From NCBI GenBank assembly GCA_964425195.1, contig CAYRLG010000024.1:5029-69028 (forward strand): a stretch of DNA of 64,000 bases, written 5' to 3'. The translations under genes were made by a program, and so were the position numbers. Positions 23,672 to 31,887 of the stretch are shown piece after piece. Every line of letters begins with the position of its first letter. Position 1 is the stretch's first letter. This DNA comes from Desulfamplus sp964425195 (GTDB lineage: Bacteria; Desulfobacterota; Desulfobacteria; Desulfobacterales; Desulfobacteraceae). The notes beneath the pieces are model-generated. The model was not told the origin of the DNA. It worked only from the letters and a program-made list of their open reading frames with translations, and searched no databases.

Positions 23672-25075
23672 TCAATCAAATGGTGTGGGAGTACAATCTT
23701 CGTCAATACCATTTGTAGGTTCCTCCTTAGCTCCAGGATGTATCATGGGATTCTCATCATCGCAGTCTATTCCAGGAAACTCACCGTTGCCATCCGTGGC
23801 ATAACCGTCACGATCTTTGTCAAGAGAATTAGAGGGGTCATTCATCTGAAGAGAAAAAAGCACTCTACCGGCGCCCGTTGGATCCGGAACCAATTTCAAT
23901 ACAATATCATCATCTATTTCCATCCTAAATTTAGGTTCATCATCATCAGGCTTATCCTGATAAAAAATAGATTTCAGTGTCAAAGTAAGATCCTGATTGA
24001 TAAAAGTGGCGCCTTTCTGATATTCGCACTGTTCCCCTTTACCCGTACTTTCATCCATTGTACAATCACCATCACAAATAGTGAAAGTTACAGATTTGCT
24101 ACCAAATCTTTTTAGAGTTGAGTGATCCCGTACTTCCAAAGTCACAGTATATGTTCCAGCGGGAATTGGGTTAGAAGTACCATTAAGAATAGATGCGTAG
24201 TCTTGTGTATAAGTTCCTCCCGTGGTTATCATCGTGTATGTATTTGTTCCTCTTACTGTCCAGAAATAGTCAACGTTAGTGGTTGGAGCTATGGGACCTA
24301 TGGAGATACCTTTACTGTCCAAAATATCTGTTACTTTGAAATTAATACTATCAGTAGCAGTCGTACCTCTTTCTACCAACGGCAAGCTCGGTATATTCCC
24401 AAGAGTTTGTTCTGCATTACCAGTAGGGTCAGACTCAGAAACCAAGTATTTTTCTGTACCACCCGTATCAGCAGCAGTAGTGCCTTTATAATGTATAATG
24501 TCCCATTCTATCATCAGTTCATTGACCTTTGAAGAGCTATCGCTTACGCATCTGCTAAACATGGTAAGTGCTTTATCGGTAATAGAAGTCTGACCATTTT
24601 CAAACGATACCACAAATACACTGTTTTCAAAACCCGAGACTACGCTTTTTGTCCAGTAGAATCCTTCCAGTGCTATAAACTCAGCATTAATAGTGGGGGG
24701 TGAAGGCATTTTCCGATTTACAATGCTTTCCAGCTCTTCAACGGTCGGCAGACGCCAGTCATTCTTTCCGGCAAGGACCAACTGATCACAACGAAGACAC
24801 GCCGATGCCCAGGTCTGAGCTTCGTCAATGCCTAATGAGCCATCGGATTCCCACATCTTACCTTTAGAATCGGTCACCACATCAAAGTTTTGACTTTTGG
24901 TATATGGGGCAGCATTGTTATTACCGATCGGACCAATGCCATCAACAGTACGCTCTGAAACCACCCCGCAATCATCTGCTGCTATCGCAGGAAGGATCAT
25001 CACCATCATGGCAAAAATTATTCCCGTAAAACAGAGCAAACCCCAACCCAATCCATTACCTTCTCTCTTTTTCAT
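23672..25075 (-). CDS. Secreted DUF1566 protein with MopE-type metal-binding tail
   Basis: 467 residues from ATG 25075, chosen because GGAGG lies 5 nt upstream; an upstream in-frame start would add 17 residues before the signal peptide. Residues 1-35 are a signal peptide ending PAIAA. A DUF1566 (Lcl C-terminal-like) domain follows, with the signature NDWRLPTVEELESIV and a YWTKS strand. A middle immunoglobulin-like region comes next. The C-terminus carries a MopE-type motif (DKDRDGYA, GIDCDDENP, HPGA, NGIDEDC), a probable Ca/metal-binding stretch. It is likely extracellular or surface bound; function unknown. Same strand as the repeat protein upstream, with a hairpin between them. Confidence 0.82.
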   Translation of the reverse strand: MKKREGNGLGWGLLCFTGIIFAMMVMILPAIAADDCGVVSERTVDGIGPIGNNNAAPYTKSQNFDVVTDSKGKMWESDGSLGIDEAQTWASACLRCDQLVLAGKNDWRLPTVEELESIVNRKMPSPPTINAEFIALEGFYWTKSVVSGFENSVFVVSFENGQTSITDKALTMFSRCVSDSSSKVNELMIEWDIIHYKGTTAADTGGTEKYLVSESDPTGNAEQTLGNIPSLPLVERGTTATDSINFKVTDILDSKGISIGPIAPTTNVDYFWTVRGTNTYTMITTGGTYTQDYASILNGTSNPIPAGTYTVTLEVRDHSTLKRFGSKSVTFTICDGDCTMDESTGKGEQCEYQKGATFINQDLTLTLKSIFYQDKPDDDEPKFRMEIDDDIVLKLVPDPTGAGRVLFSLQMNDPSNSLDKDRDGYATDGNGEFPGIDCDDENPMIHPGAKEEPTNGIDEDCTPTPFD

Positions 25076-25179
25076 AAATCCCTCCATAAAATATTCAACT
25101 AAAGTTAAGGAATAAGTAGTAAACAACTCTTCATTTTAAAAACTAACAGGTTATTTAAGATTTTTCCTGAAAACATCAA

Positions 25180-25206
25180 GGCAACAAAATTTTCTTTTTT
25201 GTTGCC
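25180..25206 (-). terminator. Hairpin downstream of the repeat-protein gene
   Basis: GGCAACAAAA (25180-25189) pairs with TTTTGTTGCC (25197-25206), a 10-bp stem with a T-rich 7-base loop. On the minus strand it follows the stop of the 25290-28115 gene and precedes the next gene, a position expected for a terminator. The downstream T-run is weak. Confidence 0.5.
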
Positions 25207-25289
25207 CATGTCTAAAATTTTTTGAATCAATTTCTTCCTATATTAACGACAGTAAAATTACAATACTTTAGAAATTTATTATTAAAAAA

Positions 25290-28115
25290 TTACAACAGTG
25301 TGGAAATAAAACACCCGCCTCCGCCACCATCTCCACCTGTATCAGGTGGAGGTTCAGGAGTTTCAGGATTGATCGGCGGCGGAGATGCAGGCACTGTACC
25401 AATTGCCATGAGATCGGATATCATGCCGTCAGGAATACCGTCATCATCCCCTGTATCACCATCCTGCAGAATCATATATGCTCTGGCTCTGTCAGCAGAA
25501 AAGGTTACATGGCTGGAATAGTCGTACCATCCATTGGAGGGGCTGTACTTATAGAGAGTATATCCATCTTCAAGGGGTGATGGAAAATATAGCACCATGT
25601 TGGTCTGGGCACCTTGATCCACCTTTATCCTGAGATCCACCAATCCATAGATCATGTTTTCGGGTCTGCCCCTATTTTCTGTTATGAACTGCTCATATTT
25701 AGGAACAATGGCAACAAAATCGCCTTCTCCGGCAAGGGAGACACCAAGTGAAGTCGAAGCATCTGCTGTGAGAAAAGAGATCACATCTTCAGGATAGCCT
25801 GAAATGCCGTTGGGTTCCACTTTGATTGTGACATCGTCATGACTTACATTACCGCTGGTGTCACCGATGGAGAGCCTGAAGGTAAGCTGGGAGATAAAAT
25901 CCGCCCGAGGAGCAATAAAGGTGGTTATGGCACTGCTGCTGTGGGAGATGACCACAGCCTCAATGTTGTCCGGAGTCAACTGCTTCCACTGCCAGGATGA
26001 AATCCCATGGCTTCCAGATAGGGAAGCCGTGCCATCCAGGGTTACAGTGCTGCCTTCCACCACTGTTTGATCCGGTCCCGAATGGGCAAAGGGGAAGCTA
26101 TTCATGCCTTCAACAACCGTTACATGCAGTGTCCGTGTGGTATTGTCATGGTCAAAGATCTGAAAGGTGGTCTCCCCAAGACTTTCGGGCATCAATCTTA
26201 TATTGTACACCTTATCTTTACCCGCCATATCCATTGTTGACTCGATATCCATGGTGACGATATGGGGATAATCCCGATAGTAACGATATGGGGGGCTGCC
26301 CCCTGATATGGATAATGTAGATGCCTGTCCAAGGTACAAGGTGACACGGTTGGCTTCCAGGGTCATGGGACGGCTCTGATCAGTTGCATTGACTGTTACA
26401 CTTATGGATGACAGGGCTTCATCGCCATGGCGATCCTTGGCAATGAAGGATATGGTATGCCTACCCGGGGAGAGTCTTGCAGTGCTCTCCCTTCCGATTC
26501 CGAGAAATCCATCCAAATTGGATACCCAGGAGAGGGATCTGCTTGTCAGCTCTCCATCTTCAGCATCGGTTGCCCCTCCTCTAAAACTGATATCATCCGT
26601 GTCATCAAAGATGGAACCGTCTGTAGGAGAGATGATCCATGGCACTGGAAGAGAATTGACAACAGTTATGACAATGAAATCGCTCACCGATCGGCTTAAG
26701 CTGTCTGTGGCTGTCAAGGTTATAAGATGTTTTCCAGCCTTAAGTGTATTTATCCTGAAAAGCTTTCCTGTTCCCAGAGGAGCGTCCTCAAGGTTTGATC
26801 TCCACACAAGAGTCCCGTCGTAAACCTCTCCCTCCTCATCTGCTGTTATCTCCCCCTGGAACTCAATATAATCATTTAGCAAAAAAGTATCACCATCCTC
26901 GGGCTTCAAAATTACTGCTCCGGCAATTCCGGCAGGTGCTTTCTCATTTATGGTTATGGTCAGAGAGGAAGATGCCTCAGAGCCTAAACTGTCCTTTGCT
27001 GTCACAGTTATCGCATGAGTACCCACGGACAGGGCGTTTATGGAAAAGGATGTACCAAAACCAATGAACCCATCCCTTTCAGATACCCATTTAACAGACT
27101 CTCCACTGAGTGCTCCATCCTCACGATCTGTAATAGATGCTACAAACAAAATTGACTCTCCATAGGAGAAGCTGCTGTTTTTAGCCGGAAGTCTTATGAG
27201 AATCTCCGGTGATGTATTGCCCACGGTGAGCTTTATGGAATCGGTAGATTCTAAACCGGTACGGTCCTTGGCAGTCACGGTTATGGCATGGGTACCAACA
27301 GATAACCTGCTGGTTGTCACCGATGTGCCATAGCCGAGAAAACCATCTCTATCTGATTTCCATACCACTGCCTGACCGGTTAGTATGCCATCTTCCGGAT
27401 CATTGGCATTGGCAATGAAAACAACCGTTGTTCCCTTGGAATGGGTACTGTTATTTGCCGGTGAAGTTATAAGAATATTTGGTGCTGTATTTCCTATGAT
27501 AACGGTTATGGTGTCGCTGCTTTTTTTACCGGAACTGTCCGTGGCTGTGATGGTTATGAGATGTGTGCCCACGGTGAGATTATTTTTTGTAAATGAGGTG
27601 CCATAACCAAGAAAACCATCTCTGTCTGATTCCCATACCACGGACTGCCCTGTGAGGATTCCATCTTCAGGATCCTTGGCAGTTGCTAAAAAGGTGAGGA
27701 TGGATCCCTGGGGCTTTGCTATATTATCTTGCGGAGATGTAATCAAAACCTCAGGAGACTGATTGGTCACTGTCACAGTTATGGAAGCTACAGCCTCTTC
27801 ACCGTCACTGTCCTTAGCTGTGGAAGTGATACTGTGGGTACCAACGGAAAGCGTATTTTTGGTAAATGAGATACCGTAACCCAAAAAACCATCTCGATCG
27901 GACATCCAGATAATGGACTGGCCTGTCAGTATGACATCTTCCTGATCTTTGGCATCTGCAATAAAAACAATGGTTGTTTTGTAGGATATGGTACTGTTAT
28001 CAGAAGGTGATCTAACTACAATGGTGGGTGGTGCCGCAAACAAGGAGTCTGCCATTAAACAAAAGCATATTACCAGCGACACAATAACTACCTTATTAAA
28101 CAGATATCGTTTCAT
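25290..28115 (-). CDS. Secreted repeat protein, choice-of-anchor U, clipped CFI box
   Basis: 941 residues from ATG 28115 (AAGGAG 5 nt upstream). A signal peptide ends DSLFAA. Six immunoglobulin/cadherin-like repeats follow to about residue 580; the first four share SDRDGFLGYGTSF and SVGTH-x-IT. Next come an unassigned beta domain, a PKD/REJ-like domain with SGPDQTVVEGSTVTLDG, and a choice-of-anchor U-like domain near 815-925 (GYTLYKYSPSNGWYDYS, then DGDTGDDDGIPDG). The end is proline-rich, then Gly-rich and CFISTLL, resembling the CFI-box C-terminal signal but stopping where known examples continue for many residues. Probably surface-anchored adhesion or matrix protein. Its DNA is visibly richer in G and C than the neighbours. 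Confidence 0.85.
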   Translation of the reverse strand: MKRYLFNKVVIVSLVICFCLMADSLFAAPPTIVVRSPSDNSTISYKTTIVFIADAKDQEDVILTGQSIIWMSDRDGFLGYGISFTKNTLSVGTHSITSTAKDSDGEEAVASITVTVTNQSPEVLITSPQDNIAKPQGSILTFLATAKDPEDGILTGQSVVWESDRDGFLGYGTSFTKNNLTVGTHLITITATDSSGKKSSDTITVIIGNTAPNILITSPANNSTHSKGTTVVFIANANDPEDGILTGQAVVWKSDRDGFLGYGTSVTTSRLSVGTHAITVTAKDRTGLESTDSIKLTVGNTSPEILIRLPAKNSSFSYGESILFVASITDREDGALSGESVKWVSERDGFIGFGTSFSINALSVGTHAITVTAKDSLGSEASSSLTITINEKAPAGIAGAVILKPEDGDTFLLNDYIEFQGEITADEEGEVYDGTLVWRSNLEDAPLGTGKLFRINTLKAGKHLITLTATDSLSRSVSDFIVITVVNSLPVPWIISPTDGSIFDDTDDISFRGGATDAEDGELTSRSLSWVSNLDGFLGIGRESTARLSPGRHTISFIAKDRHGDEALSSISVTVNATDQSRPMTLEANRVTLYLGQASTLSISGGSPPYRYYRDYPHIVTMDIESTMDMAGKDKVYNIRLMPESLGETTFQIFDHDNTTRTLHVTVVEGMNSFPFAHSGPDQTVVEGSTVTLDGTASLSGSHGISSWQWKQLTPDNIEAVVISHSSSAITTFIAPRADFISQLTFRLSIGDTSGNVSHDDVTIKVEPNGISGYPEDVISFLTADASTSLGVSLAGEGDFVAIVPKYEQFITENRGRPENMIYGLVDLRIKVDQGAQTNMVLYFPSPLEDGYTLYKYSPSNGWYDYSSHVTFSADRARAYMILQDGDTGDDDGIPDGMISDLMAIGTVPASPPPINPETPEPPPDTGGDGGGGGCFISTLL
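26920..28030 (-). repeat. 273-bp tandem repeats encoding 91-residue beta domains
   Basis: The segment encoding SDRDGFLG recurs at 27891, 27618, 27345 and 27072, exactly 273 bp apart each time (91 codons). Nucleotide similarity between units 2 and 3 is high. Two further, more diverged units of about 280 bp continue towards 26500. The exact period indicates duplication without indels. Confidence 0.88.
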
Positions 28116-28210
28116 CAAAACTCCTTGGAAATATAAAATTTTAAGAAAGAACTCCTCTATCCTTCATATTACTTGCTATTATCAATACTCCAAATGATTT
28201 TTGCAACCAT

Positions 28211-28427
28211 ATTTCTAAATATTCTTTCAGCCGAGCCAATTTAAGCCTTGCAGAAAAAAAGCTATCTCATATCTCAGTTCAAACCCTTGCAGAATCATCT
28301 ACAGTGACCGAGATTGCAGATCATCACGGCGAACGGCAAAACGTTTCTCATTGATGGCACAGAAGAAGAGATGCTTAAGAGGCTTGTTGATGAGAAAAAC
28401 AGATTTTTCTCAGGAAGAGTTGCGTAA
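28211..28427 (+). pseudogene. Possible eroded coding remnant, unidentified
   Basis: The 28116-28488 gap (373 bp) has no intact gene. On the plus strand one frame reads a natural-looking SLAEKKLSHISVQTL and STVTEIAD, then after one extra base the next frame continues ITANGKTFLIDGTEEEML and ends FFSGRVA at TAA 28427. A single +1 correction near 28322 joins them into about 72 residues. No family was recognised, and no start codon or ribosome site is apparent. Confidence 0.35.
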
Positions 28428-28488
28428 GGAGAATAGGGATAATCATCAAGTAATGTTTACCCCTATTTTTTATTTATTTAATCAGCTT

Positions 28489-30147
28489 TTATGAATTGAG
28501 AATCTTACGAGCAGATTCGTCATTTACATCAGAAACATGAGGAATACCAGTCTCTCTTGCGGTTTCTCTGTTACCTGAAAAGATATCGTTTCTTGTAATC
28601 TGATTTAAAGAGAATTTCCTTGCACCTGCCATAAGTTGCTGAACACCGCAGGCAAGTTTATCTGCAAGTGTATAGAATCCAATAGCACCGTAAGGAATTT
28701 TTTTCATCTCATCTTTGCCGAGCTTTTTCTCTATGTCGTGATATCCTGCAAAGATTTCGTCAACAGTTTTCCCCACTTCAAGAACAGTTTTTGGCAGCTC
28801 GTTCCAGTTACCATTAACTCGCTCTCTTCTCTCAGGATAGATGGCTGCTTCTATATTTGCTCCAAGAAAACCCGGAATCATAACAGCTCTTCCCATGCAG
28901 ACAAGTTTACTGTAGGGAGCACCAAGGGCTAAGGATTTGAAAATATGATCCTCAAGAGCAAAACCACCAGCAAAAGATAGATCAACAACCTGTTTACCTT
29001 TAGCTGCGAGCATATTGGCATACTCATAAGCCTTAGAGTGAAGAATAATTGAAGGAACTCCCCAGCTTTGCATCATGTTCCAGGGACTCATACCTGTGCC
29101 TCCACCAGAGCCGTCAATTGTAAGTAGATCAAGCTGGGCATCAGTAGAGAACTTAATTGCCATTGCAAGCTCTTCCATACCATAAGAGCCGGTCTTTAAG
29201 GTTACTCTGTTAAATCCTATGCCACGAAGATACTCAACGCTATTCATAAAATCTTCTCTTACCTTTTCTACAGAGTTAAGATTTGTAGCTCCAAGACGGC
29301 TATGGCGAGCAAAAGATTTAATAGCTCCCTGCTCAAAGCCTTTTTGAACTTCAGGTAGAGTAGGATCAGGATCAACGACATAACCACGCTCTTTGAGAAA
29401 TCTTGCATAATCAATGCTTCTTACCTGAATTTCGCCACCAATATTTTTCGCACCCTGTCCCCATTTTAATTCAATGATGCACTTATCGCCATATTTATCA
29501 ACAACATACTCTGCTACCCCGTTGCGTGTATCTTCAACATTGAGCTGAACAATTATTGCACCATATCCATCATGATATCTTAGATAGGTATCAATTCTAC
29601 GGTCAAGTTCTGGTGCAGATTTGATTTTCCCCTTTTTTTCAATCCCAGGATTTATCTCAGATTTGCGGTCAACACCCACAACATTTTCACCAATAACAAC
29701 TGGAATACCAACAAGTGCTCCGCCAATAGCAAAGGCATCCCAATATTTTTCAGCAATAAATGTTGACCCCATCGCTCCGGTCATCAATGGCATACGAACT
29801 TTAGTTTTTACCTTTTTTCCAAATTCAGTCTCAAGACTCACATTTGGGAATATGCAGTCATCTTGGCTATTTGTAAGTCCAGACGGCACGCCTTGAGCAC
29901 CATAAGCATAACCTTGAATCCTCAAAGAGTTGTAGGAGACTCCGACATGTGTGGTATTATTTGCACCAGCAGTTACAAGCCCAAAACTTCGAGGATAGAG
30001 CAACTTGCGTCCGACCATACTTGAGAGCCATGTTTCACATTTTCCTTTGCAATCAGCACGGCATAAGGTACAAAGACTTGATTCTGCAGCATCACCACGA
30101 TTAACTGTTCCGAGCACATCATTGCTTTTTGAAAATCTCATGTTCAT
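28489..30147 (-). CDS. FMN-binding glutamate synthase family protein
   Basis: 552 residues. The GltB synthase-domain features are present: LKWGQGAKNIGGEIQ, TIDGSGGGTGMSPW and a late GRAVMIPG segment, which form the FMN/TIM-barrel site. The N-terminus has four cysteines (Cys26, 29, 33, 37; C-x2-C-x3-C-x3-C) that could bind an iron-sulfur cluster. There is no glutaminase domain. These stand-alone proteins probably form glutamate from 2-oxoglutarate with ammonia delivered by a partner, or have an uncharacterised FMN oxidoreductase role. AAGGATG lies 8 nt before the ATG. It follows gdhA on the same strand with 280 bp between. Confidence 0.87.
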   Translation of the reverse strand: MNMRFSKSNDVLGTVNRGDAAESSLCTLCRADCKGKCETWLSSMVGRKLLYPRSFGLVTAGANNTTHVGVSYNSLRIQGYAYGAQGVPSGLTNSQDDCIFPNVSLETEFGKKVKTKVRMPLMTGAMGSTFIAEKYWDAFAIGGALVGIPVVIGENVVGVDRKSEINPGIEKKGKIKSAPELDRRIDTYLRYHDGYGAIIVQLNVEDTRNGVAEYVVDKYGDKCIIELKWGQGAKNIGGEIQVRSIDYARFLKERGYVVDPDPTLPEVQKGFEQGAIKSFARHSRLGATNLNSVEKVREDFMNSVEYLRGIGFNRVTLKTGSYGMEELAMAIKFSTDAQLDLLTIDGSGGGTGMSPWNMMQSWGVPSIILHSKAYEYANMLAAKGKQVVDLSFAGGFALEDHIFKSLALGAPYSKLVCMGRAVMIPGFLGANIEAAIYPERRERVNGNWNELPKTVLEVGKTVDEIFAGYHDIEKKLGKDEMKKIPYGAIGFYTLADKLACGVQQLMAGARKFSLNQITRNDIFSGNRETARETGIPHVSDVNDESARKILNS

Positions 30148-30321
30148 TGTTTTTCATCCTTATGAATTATAAAAAGGTTATTATACAGAACAAGGGGAGG
30201 AACAACTATCTGTTCTGTATGAAAAAAGAGTGGTTCTGTTTAGGAACATTTTTTAATTTTTGTCAAGGAATTTGATTATGGTGAGTAAAGTGGGATTCAA
30301 GATATTGAGAAATTTTAAAAG

Positions 30322-30370
30322 GTATGAAATTAGAGAACCAATAAATGGATCTATATCTCTAATTTCATAC
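30322..30370. terminator. Long AT-rich hairpin after gdhA
   Basis: GTATGAAATTAGAGA (30322-30336) pairs perfectly with TCTCTAATTTCATAC (30356-30370) across a 19-base loop. It lies downstream of gdhA and upstream of the glutamate synthase-like gene, both minus strand. It could be a terminator or, as a palindrome upstream of the latter gene, an operator. No T-run. Confidence 0.45.
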
Positions 30371-30427
30371 TTGATTTAACTCTTTAAGAATTAAGTAGCC
30401 AAATTGAGCTATAAAGCGGACAAAAAA

Positions 30428-31795
30428 CTATACCAAACCTTGATCCAGCATAGCATCTGCAACTTTTACAAACCCTGCAATATTGGCTCCATTTACGTAG
30501 TTGCCGGCAGTACCATACTCCTGTGAAGCATCAACACATGATTTATGAATACTCTTCATTATCTGTCTGAGCTTAGTGTCAACTTCCTCTTTTGACCACT
30601 TTATTCTCATACTGTTTTGACTCATCTCAAGACCTGATACAGACACTCCTCCCGCGTTTGCAGCTTTTCCAGGTCCATAAAGTATCTTATTGTCGATAAA
30701 TAGATCAACTCCGTCAGGAGTTGTAGGCATATTTGCACCTTCAGAGACCACATAAACACCATTGTTCAAGAGATTTTGAGCATCTTTACCGTTGATCTCA
30801 TTTTGTGTTGCAGAGGGAAATGCACAATCAGCTTTATGATTCCAAAGAGGATTGTAATCTTTAGATGGTTCTGCTTTAGTATAGACAGCCTCAGGATATT
30901 TGTCTGCATATTCACTGATTCTGCCTCGTTTAATATTTTTAAGCATCATAACATACTTAAGTTTATCAGCAGTGATACCAGATTCATCGTAAATATAACC
31001 AGAAGAGTCAGATAGTGTTACAACTTTAGCACCAAGCTGGATAAGTTTCTCAACAGTATATTGTGATACATTACCAGACCCTGATACAAGGCAGGTTTTG
31101 CCTTCAAGATTTTGATTACGCGTTGCGAGCATTTCTGATGCAAAATAGACAGCACCATAACCAGTAGCTTCTGGTCTTATAAGACTTCCACCCCAATTTA
31201 GACTCTTGCCAGTCAATACTCCTGAAAACTCTGTTTTAATTCTTTTGTATGTTCCAAAAAGATATCCAATCTCCCGACCTCCAACACCTATATCCCCCGC
31301 CGGCACATCAGTATCTGGACCAATATATTTATGGAGTTCTGTCATAAAACTTTGACAGAATCTCATAACTTCTGCATCAGATTTCCCTTTTGGATCAAAA
31401 TCAGACCCACCTTTACCACCACCCATAGGAAGAGTAGTCAAAGAGTTCTTAAATACCTGCTCAAATGCCAAAAATTTTAATATTGAAAGATTTACAGATG
31501 GATGAAACCTTAATCCACCTTTATACGGACCTATTGCACTATTCATCTGGATTCTAAAGCCACGATTGACATGAACCTCACCTCTGTCATCTGTCCAAGG
31601 TACTCTAAAAGTGATAATTCTCTCAGGCTCAACAATTCGTTCTAAAATCTTTGCTTTTCCATACTCAGGATTTCTGTCCATTACCACTTGAACAGATTCA
31701 AATACTTCATGCACTGCCTGCAGAAACTCTTTTTGATCAGGGTCTCTGCTTACAACTTTTTGATACACATCACCTGTATTATACACGGTGTCCAT
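30428..31795 (-). CDS. gdhA: NADP-type glutamate dehydrogenase
   Basis: 455 residues, the usual length of hexameric bacterial GDH. Motifs: substrate-binding KGGLRFHPSVN, catalytic lysine region PMGGGKGGSDFDPKGKS, PAGDIGVGGREIGYLFG, and a Rossmann glycine segment VSGSGNVSQY. It converts 2-oxoglutarate and ammonia to glutamate with NAD(P)H in the cytoplasm. GGAG lies upstream of the ATG. The glutamate synthase-like gene follows, and the pair suggests an ammonia-assimilation unit. Confidence 0.95.
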   Translation of the reverse strand: MDTVYNTGDVYQKVVSRDPDQKEFLQAVHEVFESVQVVMDRNPEYGKAKILERIVEPERIITFRVPWTDDRGEVHVNRGFRIQMNSAIGPYKGGLRFHPSVNLSILKFLAFEQVFKNSLTTLPMGGGKGGSDFDPKGKSDAEVMRFCQSFMTELHKYIGPDTDVPAGDIGVGGREIGYLFGTYKRIKTEFSGVLTGKSLNWGGSLIRPEATGYGAVYFASEMLATRNQNLEGKTCLVSGSGNVSQYTVEKLIQLGAKVVTLSDSSGYIYDESGITADKLKYVMMLKNIKRGRISEYADKYPEAVYTKAEPSKDYNPLWNHKADCAFPSATQNEINGKDAQNLLNNGVYVVSEGANMPTTPDGVDLFIDNKILYGPGKAANAGGVSVSGLEMSQNSMRIKWSKEEVDTKLRQIMKSIHKSCVDASQEYGTAGNYVNGANIAGFVKVADAMLDQGLV

Positions 31796-31887
31796 TCTTG
31801 TTAATCTCCTGTTATTAATAATTTATTAGATCAAACAGATGTTGATCTCTATCTATTTGCAAGAACAAAAAATATATGCACTTGCAT

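Noticed and set aside
26920..28030. Regular repeats considered as a CRISPR array
   Set aside because: The 273-bp period is 91 codons inside an open frame encoding beta domains; there are no short repeats with unique spacers and no cas genes.
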